From contig NZ_JAEIOS010000009.1 in the NCBI RefSeq assembly GCF_016342265.1, forward strand, positions 248,001 to 312,000: 64,000 nucleotides of DNA, read 5' to 3'. Shown here piece after piece: positions 57,779 through 64,000 of the stretch. The notes under the pieces were generated by a model. That model was not told the origin of the DNA. It did not search any database and saw only the letters and a list, made by a program, of their open reading frames with translations. Within the stretch, counting starts at the first letter, position 1, and each line of letters starts with the position of its first letter. Made by a program: the position numbers and the translations under genes. The DNA comes from Corynebacterium meridianum (lineage in GTDB: Bacteria; Actinomycetota; Actinomycetes; Mycobacteriales; Mycobacteriaceae).

Positions 57779-58610
57779 TCAGCGGAACACGATCATCTCG
57801 CCGTGGGGCATCGTGAAACACGAATCCGGATGGTCCGCCCAGCTCCGCCAGTCCCTCACCATCTCGTCAACGTCCGCGTCAGTGACCCCCGGGATGTCGG
57901 TCGCCCGACCACGGAAGATCGCCCCCCGAGATGCGGTCGGCCTGGCTGTTGCCCCACCACCGGCAGCTGGCTGTGTCCGCGTACGTCCATGTGCTGGTCG
58001 TGATGACGGGATCGGCGAGTCCTGCGGCGTGAGCCCAGGTACGAAGGCGGCGCCCCGCATCCGGTTCCCCGCCGCTGCGCTTCGCGAGCTTCCGGTACGT
58101 GTTCCGCCACCGTTCCATCCCCGGGTAGTGCGGATACCAGGACAACGCCGCGCAATCGGCGTCCCGTACCGCGACAACCCCGCCCGGAGCGCAGACCCTG
58201 TGCATCTCCGTCAACGCCCTGACGGGGTCACCGACGTGCTGGAGCACCTGATGCGCGTGCACCACCTCGAACGATTCGTCCGAGAACGGAAGCTGAAGAA
58301 CATCCCCCACCACGAAGCGGGTCCCCGAATCGCCTCGACCCTCAGCCATCTGCCGGGCGGCACCCAGTGGTTCGGCGGTGTTCTCGAGTCCGGTCACACG
58401 CCCCTCTGAGCCGACGATCTCCGCAAGGTCGAGAGTGATGCTTCCGGGGCCGCACCCGATGTCGAGAACACTCATTCCCGGTTTCAGGTGCGGCAGGAGA
58501 TAGCCGCAGGAGTTCGCGGCAGTTCGTACCGCGTGCGAGGCGAGGGTCGCGGGGTCATGGCCGTGGACGTAGCGCACAGGTTCAGAGCCATCGCCGGAGG
58601 AACGTTGCAT
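57779..58610 (-). pseudogene. SAM-dependent methyltransferase with frameshift in a C6 (G6) run
   Basis: The N-terminal frame (from ATG 58610) encodes a class I methyltransferase: MSVLDIGCGPGSITLDLAEIVG, VVGDVLQLPFSDESFEVVHAHQVLQHV and APGGVVAVRDAD. It reaches WWGNSQADRISG, and the sequence then continues sensibly only in a second frame (AIFRGRATDIPGVTDADVDEM to FTMPHGEMIVFR). The switch lies in six C at 57922-57927; removing one base restores a 276-residue protein. It may be a real frameshift, a phase-variable site or a sequencing error. Confidence 0.8.
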
Positions 58611-58809
58611 GGGTGAAGTCTATGCGTCTCGCCGCCCGACCAAACCACGCGACGTCGCCAGGAGCGATGGAGAGACGGGATACCCCCTGACCGCGATCCC
58701 CCGTGTCCGACGCCCAGTGCAGATCGGCTAACCCTTGACCGGGACTGTCTCTCACCCACAACCCGCCTCCGCGCCCCAGATCAGTGGAAGGACAGACCGT
58801 GGACCGAGG

Positions 58810-60918
58810 TCACCGTTGGAAGCGACCCGCCCCAAGCACCAGCTCCTTGAGTGGCCTGATCCCCTCAGGAGTCTCAAGTGCCCAAAACACGAGACCACCC
58901 ATGTTGGTCACGCCCAGGAAATGGGAGGCTTCTTTCAGTGACTCGAACTGCTCCATACCGTCGATCACCAGAATCCCGTCATCATTGATGACGGCGTCGA
59001 CGACCCAGTCCGGGGCCACAGGGTCGAGAAGATCGCCGGGAGCCAGGATCCCGGACTCTATCAACTCTGCCAGAGAAGGCTCATCGATCGTTTCGGCAAC
59101 CTGCGGAACCCGCTCCGTCGTCTTTCCCACGGTTGATCCAGAAAGAAGCCGATAGGCGTCGCGGGTGACCCCGGCCATGAGGATTCGCCTCTCGTTGAGG
59201 AAGTCCTCGTAGTCCATGTTCTCCCAGTCCCGGGGAAGTGCGTGCCAGTACATCTGCTTCTCCAACCACTGAGCAGACACGGAACGTTCCTCGACGAGCT
59301 TCGGCCAATAGTCCGACGGCGGGCCATCCGCGATCCTGATGTTGGTGTTCCAGTCCGTCGGAGCGAAGTTGGCGGCCTGGTTGATCCGCTTGATGTCGGT
59401 GATTCCCAGAACCTTCTCCTGGTACGCCCGCGGGAACAGATGGTGCGCTTCGGTTCCCTTGACCGCAGGTTGGGAGGGGTCCATCCAATCGACCACGCGA
59501 TCATCCAACATGAACATCTTCGCGTCGAGCACGTTGAGGGCCGCCAGGTAGCACTGATAGTGCGGGGACAGTCCCGGTCCTGAGGTGATGAGATTCTGCG
59601 GAAGGTTGTACTCCCAGAAATCCGGGGTCAGCTGTGAACCGATGATCTCGTCGAGCAACGCCACGAAGCCTCCGGCATCCCCCTCATCAACGGTGGAGAT
59701 ACGATCGAGATCCTTCTGAATCTGGGATTCCGAAGAACCCGTGTACCGGCCGGTCAGCTGGGCCATGAACAACCAGCGGGCAATCAGATTTCTCAGGACA
59801 GCCAGTTCCACACGGTACCGCGTTCGTCCCAGAAGGAAGACGACATAGGAGTAGATGATGTTCATGTTCGACGTCAGGTTCGCGGACTGACGGAAACCCG
59901 CCGTCCTGATCGCCCGCACATACTCCGTCCAACTGACCGGGTTCGTGACCACCGGAAGTGCGGACCTGAGTTTCTCGAGCTCGGCTTCCTGCCGGGATGA
60001 ATCGACCTGGCCCGTGGTCTTGTCTTTCGCCTGCAGTGCAGCGTACGCATCCTGGAGTCGACCGCGCCCCTGCCCGACCGCGACCAGGGCGCGGACGACG
60101 TGACCGGTCTCTATCTCGATGTAGGGGTTCTGGGCCGTCCAGGTGACCGGAGCACCGGCGATCTCCGAGGCTCGTTGCGGGCTGATCCTCGAATTCCTCG
60201 CGAACGCCTCGATCTGTTCGCGCCCCTCCGGCCAGAAGACACTGAGCCAGGTCAGGATGTAGTCGTAGGCCTTCAGCCGAACTCCCTCAGAATTGATCCG
60301 GACGAACACATCCGCCACGAGCTTCTTGTCCACGTCCTTCTGGATGTACACCACTGTGAATTGGTAGTTCTTGAGCTCGGTGAGTCGTGCGAAGACGGAC
60401 TCCACGCGCTCCTCCTCGTCCTCCGAGAGTTCGACCCCCGCACTCTCACAGCGTTTCAGGAAAGCTTTGCGGGCGGCGATGGGCGAGGTAAAGCAGGTCG
60501 AGATGTCCTCGACCCACTGCACTGACTTCGCCAGCGCGGGGGTACGGACCTCAAATCTCTCGCTGAACGGGTTGAAGGAGATGACGATTCTGCGCTTTCG
60601 GTACGCTTCGTCCCGGACAGGATGCCCCTGCATGGCCGCATAGAGACTGGTCAACCGCTGTTGACCGTCGATGATCTGATGGCTCGCGGACAGCTGCGCG
60701 GAAGAACTGATTCCTCGCGTCTCACCCTCCGCGGACACATCCCAGAACATCAATTCACCGACCGGGTATCCGCGGTACATCGAGTCAAAGAGATCCCGAA
60801 CCTTGGTCGCGGGCCAGACGAAGGGCCGTTGGAGATCCGGAAGTTGAATCTGGCCCGTGCTGACACCATTGACGAGCTGCCCCACCTGCCAGGGGACGGT
60901 CTTGAAGATTGCGGTCAT
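58810..60918 (-). CDS. DUF262-HNH(DUF1524)-RAMA protein, restriction-like
   Basis: 702 residues. The DUF262 ParB/Srx-like domain (about 1-250) carries LPDLQRPFVW and DGQQRLTSLY (DGQQR at 84-88), which in GmrS-type proteins binds and hydrolyses nucleotide. An HNH-type module (about 440-560) has GTEAHHLFPRAYQ and NFAPTDWNTNIR. The C-terminus (about 617-695) is a RAMA domain: LAELIESGILAPGDLLDP, then VFWALETPEGIR. RAMA domains accompany DNA-modification or restriction factors. AAGGTAG precedes the ATG. Probably a type IV-like defence nuclease (inference). Confidence 0.88.
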   Translation of the reverse strand: MTAIFKTVPWQVGQLVNGVSTGQIQLPDLQRPFVWPATKVRDLFDSMYRGYPVGELMFWDVSAEGETRGISSSAQLSASHQIIDGQQRLTSLYAAMQGHPVRDEAYRKRRIVISFNPFSERFEVRTPALAKSVQWVEDISTCFTSPIAARKAFLKRCESAGVELSEDEEERVESVFARLTELKNYQFTVVYIQKDVDKKLVADVFVRINSEGVRLKAYDYILTWLSVFWPEGREQIEAFARNSRISPQRASEIAGAPVTWTAQNPYIEIETGHVVRALVAVGQGRGRLQDAYAALQAKDKTTGQVDSSRQEAELEKLRSALPVVTNPVSWTEYVRAIRTAGFRQSANLTSNMNIIYSYVVFLLGRTRYRVELAVLRNLIARWLFMAQLTGRYTGSSESQIQKDLDRISTVDEGDAGGFVALLDEIIGSQLTPDFWEYNLPQNLITSGPGLSPHYQCYLAALNVLDAKMFMLDDRVVDWMDPSQPAVKGTEAHHLFPRAYQEKVLGITDIKRINQAANFAPTDWNTNIRIADGPPSDYWPKLVEERSVSAQWLEKQMYWHALPRDWENMDYEDFLNERRILMAGVTRDAYRLLSGSTVGKTTERVPQVAETIDEPSLAELIESGILAPGDLLDPVAPDWVVDAVINDDGILVIDGMEQFESLKEASHFLGVTNMGGLVFWALETPEGIRPLKELVLGAGRFQR

Positions 60919-61296
60919 GTTCTACCTTCCACCCGGGCTTCCGTGCCCTCGGATATATCGGGGACAAACACATTCAACCATCAGTCCGTTGGCGGCCCAT
61001 CTGACGGCCGCCGTGTGCGGGGAACACAGTTACCGTTCCATCGGCCAGAGACAGGTACCGAGACCCACGGATCGAGCTATTTTCCATCGTAGAACCGCTC
61101 CTCCCGTGAACGACCCCGATAGCGCCCCTGTTTTCCTGGTAGACACGGAAAAGCCCCTGTCACCACTTCAATCAGCTGCAGCGGCGACAGGGACTGTAGA
61201 GCGTGAATCAGACGTTGAACTTGAGGTCCACCGAGTTTAGGACAGAACTAACGTATACATCGACAGCCGTTCCGCCCGGCTCACGACACGGTGGGC
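60919..61296. other. Intergenic region between DUF262-RAMA and nucleotidase genes
   Basis: 378 bases without a convincing gene. It holds the minus-strand promoter region of the DUF262-RAMA gene and a hairpin at 61155-61192 that can terminate the nucleotidase transcript. Confidence 0.6.
61155..61192 (-). terminator. Hairpin downstream of the 5'-nucleotidase gene
   Basis: CCCTGTC (61155-61161) and GACAGGG (61186-61192), with a 24-base loop. Confidence 0.45.
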
Positions 61297-62250
61297 TTAC
61301 CTGCTGGCCGCTTGATCAATCTCCCCGTTGTCATTAATTGCACCGAACGGAATATGAACAGAGGGGACATAACGGGACGTTGAATCCAAATGCGTCCGCT
61401 GGTCATCGAAGTAAATATGGGGTTGCAGTTCGGAGACAATGAGTCCCTTGTCAACCCCTCCGAGAAAGAACGCATTATCCACACTCACGCCCCAATGGCG
61501 AAGACTATTCACCGCGCGCTCATGCGCTGGAGCATTTCTAGCGGTTATTAACGAGACTTCCAGTTTGGGAGTATAGGCATCAGATTGCTTCCGCTTGGTA
61601 CGCTCTAATTTCTGGATGCGGTTAATATCTGCTAGAAAATGACTGAGAGGGCCGGAGCCGATAGCGTTTTCCTTCAGTTCGTCCTCGTGCTTTAGATAGT
61701 CAAATAAATTAGTCTGCTGATAATATTGTTCAGCCGAGTCATCCGACAAAACTCCGTCAAAATCAAAAGCAATCCTCAAATCATCATTTCCATCATCTTG
61801 CATCGTACTATCAAGAACAGTTCCAGCAGGAAGCCCCCGTCGGATCGCGCTCTTCACGTCTTTTTCATCGGCACTCAAGAAGAGAGACATTGAAAGTGCG
61901 TCCATATATCTGAAAGGACTGTTTCCTGAACTAAAGATGGCTCTCGAAATCGGAAGCCCGAGCGTTTTTATTGACCGCATAACCCGCAACCCAGACTCAG
62001 GCGAGTTCTTAGACATTACAAACACCTCGACCACAGGCTCTTTGCTTAGACCCTGTCGGTTGAGCCCGAGGAGTCTCTTGACGAATGGATAAGCCCTGCC
62101 GGGCGCCAGCGGGACATCCAGTCGCTCCTCTTGAAATGCACGATAGGCTTCTTCGCCTTGCTTCTCAAACACATCTGAGGACTCGCGCAGGTCAAAGAGG
62201 GCACTCGATGCGATACCCACACACAGCTTCGATTCCAGATCGTAGGGCAC
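61297..62250 (-). CDS. Cytosolic 5'-nucleotidase, cN-I (PF06189) type
   Basis: 317 residues. VEVFVMSKNSPESGLRVMRSI, RAIFSSGNSPFRYMDAL, LRIAFDFDGVLSDDSAEQYYQ (the HAD-like DxD nucleophile), VSLITARNAPAHERAVNSLRHWGV and FFLGGVDKGLIV are typical of the AMP-hydrolysing cN-I family, known from animals and some bacteria. GTG start with AAGGAG 5 nt upstream. AT-richer than the core genome. It sits in the remnant of a DUF262 gene and is a candidate defence effector or accessory, but this is inference. Confidence 0.85.
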   Translation of the reverse strand: MPYDLESKLCVGIASSALFDLRESSDVFEKQGEEAYRAFQEERLDVPLAPGRAYPFVKRLLGLNRQGLSKEPVVEVFVMSKNSPESGLRVMRSIKTLGLPISRAIFSSGNSPFRYMDALSMSLFLSADEKDVKSAIRRGLPAGTVLDSTMQDDGNDDLRIAFDFDGVLSDDSAEQYYQQTNLFDYLKHEDELKENAIGSGPLSHFLADINRIQKLERTKRKQSDAYTPKLEVSLITARNAPAHERAVNSLRHWGVSVDNAFFLGGVDKGLIVSELQPHIYFDDQRTHLDSTSRYVPSVHIPFGAINDNGEIDQAASR

Positions 62251-62254
62251 CCCA

Positions 62255-63704
62255 ACTCCTTCACATTTAGGCGAGCCTTCGGAAACACGTGATCTACGTG
62301 ATGATGATTGCGAGTGTTTAGGTGGTCGAACACCAGTGCGAGCAGTGGCAAGGCATGCTCATCGCCGTGACGCAGTCCAAAGAGCCCATCGACAATTTGG
62401 TTTGACACATCCAGCAACTTGCCGCGGGCTGTCATTGTCTGCTCGAGTTCCGTAGCCGGGAACCTGTTGCGCCCGGACTTTGCGATGACATCACGGATGG
62501 CCCTGAGCAGTCCGTCGAGGCCAGAACCCCAGACTGATCAGTGAACGCAAGACGCTACTCTTGATCGTACCACGATCGCAGGCATTCTTGGGTTCATCTC
62601 TGAAAGACCGATCGGCCTGACGATGGTAGAGGTAGTAAGCGACGGGGATCAGGATCCTGCTGGCGGACAGGGTCTGGGCAGACAGACCGAAGTCGTTGAT
62701 CTGGCCGACGGCGACACAAAGCGACACCGCGATCTCGTCCCACTTGTTGGCGAGCCTCTCCATGCTGGCGGTGGTGAAGTTCTTATCCTTGAATCCGACG
62801 TGGGAACGTCGGCAAAGACGAAACCCGACTTTAAGATGAGGTCCTTGGAGAAATTGAACCAGCACCGGTAGAGTTGAGCTCGTTCACGAGAGTATGGCTC
62901 TCTTGACGGACACCGTAATCCTTCCCCTGCACGTTGGCGATGCTGAACAGCAGGTCGCTATAAAACAACACCGTTCCAACGGAGTTCACACGGATGAAAA
63001 TATCGAGGACTCGCTCGATGTCTTGGTCCGTCTCCTCAAAGAATTGCACTGCGTTACGAGTGTGGATGTGCTCTCAGAGCTGACCAGCCGTCGCAGCGGC
63101 GTCATTGTCGTTGGCAATGCCACGGCGGCTGAGTTCCAAAAGAAGCTCCATAAGGCTGGCGGAGCCATAGTCCCTCGGAACTAGAAGCCAGTCGTAACTC
63201 TCAGTCTCCGGCATCAAACTCAGATGAGCAGGCTCCAACCAACGAAGTCGTACTCAAGTCCAGCCGCATTATCCGGCGCTTTGCCAGCAAGGTTAAGATA
63301 GAGGGTTCTCTCCGGAAAGTTGTTGCGGAACCGGGCAGGGGTCCAGTTCTTCTTCTAGGCGTAGGTACCGCGCAAGCCGATGTTCAGTGACGTGAGGCGT
63401 GCTGACCGTCATGAATGGCGGTAACCTCGCGAGTTGGCAGTAGGTCCAATTGCGGATTGTACCTGCTGTCAAACTCGCTGAAACGCTTGAGAAAGCCATA
63501 TAACTTGAACTGTTTAGCGACTTCTGGCTTGACCTTCCAACTCAGGACGGAACCGATGGGGTATCCACACATGAACGAGTCGAAAAACCGGACGATCTGG
63601 TCCGGTCGCCATCCGCGCTCGCGCTGGATCGCCAGCAGAACAAGGTCCCTATCCTCTATCTGGCTCAGAGTTGTAGCAATCGTAGTCTCAGGCAAGTACA
63701 ACAT
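62255..63704 (-). pseudogene. Decayed second DUF262 (GmrSD-like) gene
   Basis: Pieces in order on the minus strand, in several frames. The N-terminal piece is LLAIQRERGWRPDQIVRFFDSFMCGYPIGSVLSW up to AIHDGQH at 63704-63384. Next is FPERTLYLNLAGKAPDNAAGL near 63,290, then DIFIRVNSVGTVLFYSDLLFSI at 63049-62831. The late pieces are DFGLSAQTLSASRILIPVAYYLYHR and the HNH-like HHVDHVFPKARL near 62,290. At least four frameshifts or stops separate them, DGQQR reads DGQHA, and the 3' end runs into the nucleotidase start. Confidence 0.75.
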
Positions 63705-63889
63705 AAGTCCTCCAGCAGCGACTCAGTATTGGCTGAAACTAGCGCACCGACTCGGACGTCACGCGACAGTTGTGCCGAGTCGCTGGCTTCAAGGTGAGAA
63801 CGAGTTCAGATTTTCTTCGGAGCTACAGGCGCAACCTTGAACTCCACCAAGGTGCGTCGTCAACAGGCAATTTCAAGCAGTACTGTGCC

Positions 63890-64000
63890 TCATAGCTCCT
63901 TGTCCTTGCTAAGCAGAACACCAACGCCACCATCGAACGAGACCCCAGCGAAGGTGGACCCGCGATTCAGCTCGATGAATTCCCGCTCCTCACGCAACGC
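63890..64000 (-). CDS. C-terminal fragment of an unknown gene at the window edge
   Basis: An open frame enters from the right edge and ends with TGA at 63890, giving the last 36 residues (ending in VLLSKDKEL, with EREFIELNRGSTFAG before). It is too short to assign. 63705-63889 shows no gene. Confidence 0.4.
   Translation of the reverse strand, partial: ALREEREFIELNRGSTFAGVSFDGGVGVLLSKDKEL

Overview
The window is a high-GC actinobacterial chromosome segment, almost certainly from the genus Corynebacterium. It carries SigE with its zinc-binding anti-sigma factor next to tatB, mycothiol synthesis (mshB), a glgA/glgC pair, a succinylase-type lysine/diaminopimelate pathway (dapC, dapD, dapE), an LpqW-like lipoprotein, gpgS/folP2-like genes and the C-terminus of OdhA. 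As I recall it, this gene order is also found around odhA-sigE-glgA-dapE-typA in Corynebacterium and Mycobacterium. No rRNA, tRNA or CRISPR array was recognised.

Layout. 1-7,100: 3' end of odhA, a lipoprotein, corA, a soluble PRC/MgtE_N/CBS protein, DUF1003 and the Mrp Fe-S carrier. 7,170-9,800: tatB-cseE-sigE (minus strand) and an O-methyltransferase. 9,900-14,260: divergent glgC/glgA, followed by a GH32-fold protein whose three catalytic motifs are all substituted. 14,270-19,720: minus-strand run rlmA, DUF3117, DivIVA-domain protein, gpgS, folP2, LOG, dapE. 19,800-25,740: dapD-like paralogue, aroP-like permease, dapD, GNAT, second aroP-like permease, probably a local duplication. 25,860-35,100: HTH/membrane pair, GtrA, pseudouridine synthase, dapC, ferredoxin, mshB, lpqW-like, typA. 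35,500-38,900: secreted protein, DUF402 protein, FNT channel and trypsin-like protease.

38,870-41,510 is an accessory insert. A diverged partial copy of the 3' end of the downstream peptide-ABC ATPase gene (with its terminator) lies on the left. Low-GC small membrane-protein genes and a decayed conjugative relaxase/helicase lie in the middle. An apparent FNT gene fragment lies on the right. 41,520-47,100 is a peptide ABC operon with a palindromic operator candidate over the dppA-like promoter. 47,300-51,330 holds NUDIX, a small kinase and a TPP-riboswitch-controlled ECF transporter of YkoEDC type. 51,500-57,540 holds assorted metabolic and membrane genes ending in an Nramp transporter. 57,780-58,610 is a methyltransferase with a frameshift in a 6-base homopolymer.

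From 58,800 to the right edge there is a restriction/defence-like locus: a DUF262-HNH-RAMA protein, a cN-I type 5'-nucleotidase, and a decayed second DUF262 gene, with falling GC.

Many genes have a TANNNT -10 hexamer 6-8 nt before the start codon and no Shine-Dalgarno sequence, so leaderless mRNAs seem common here. Starts were chosen with this in mind. All functional calls come from motif and family recognition by eye; no database search was run.
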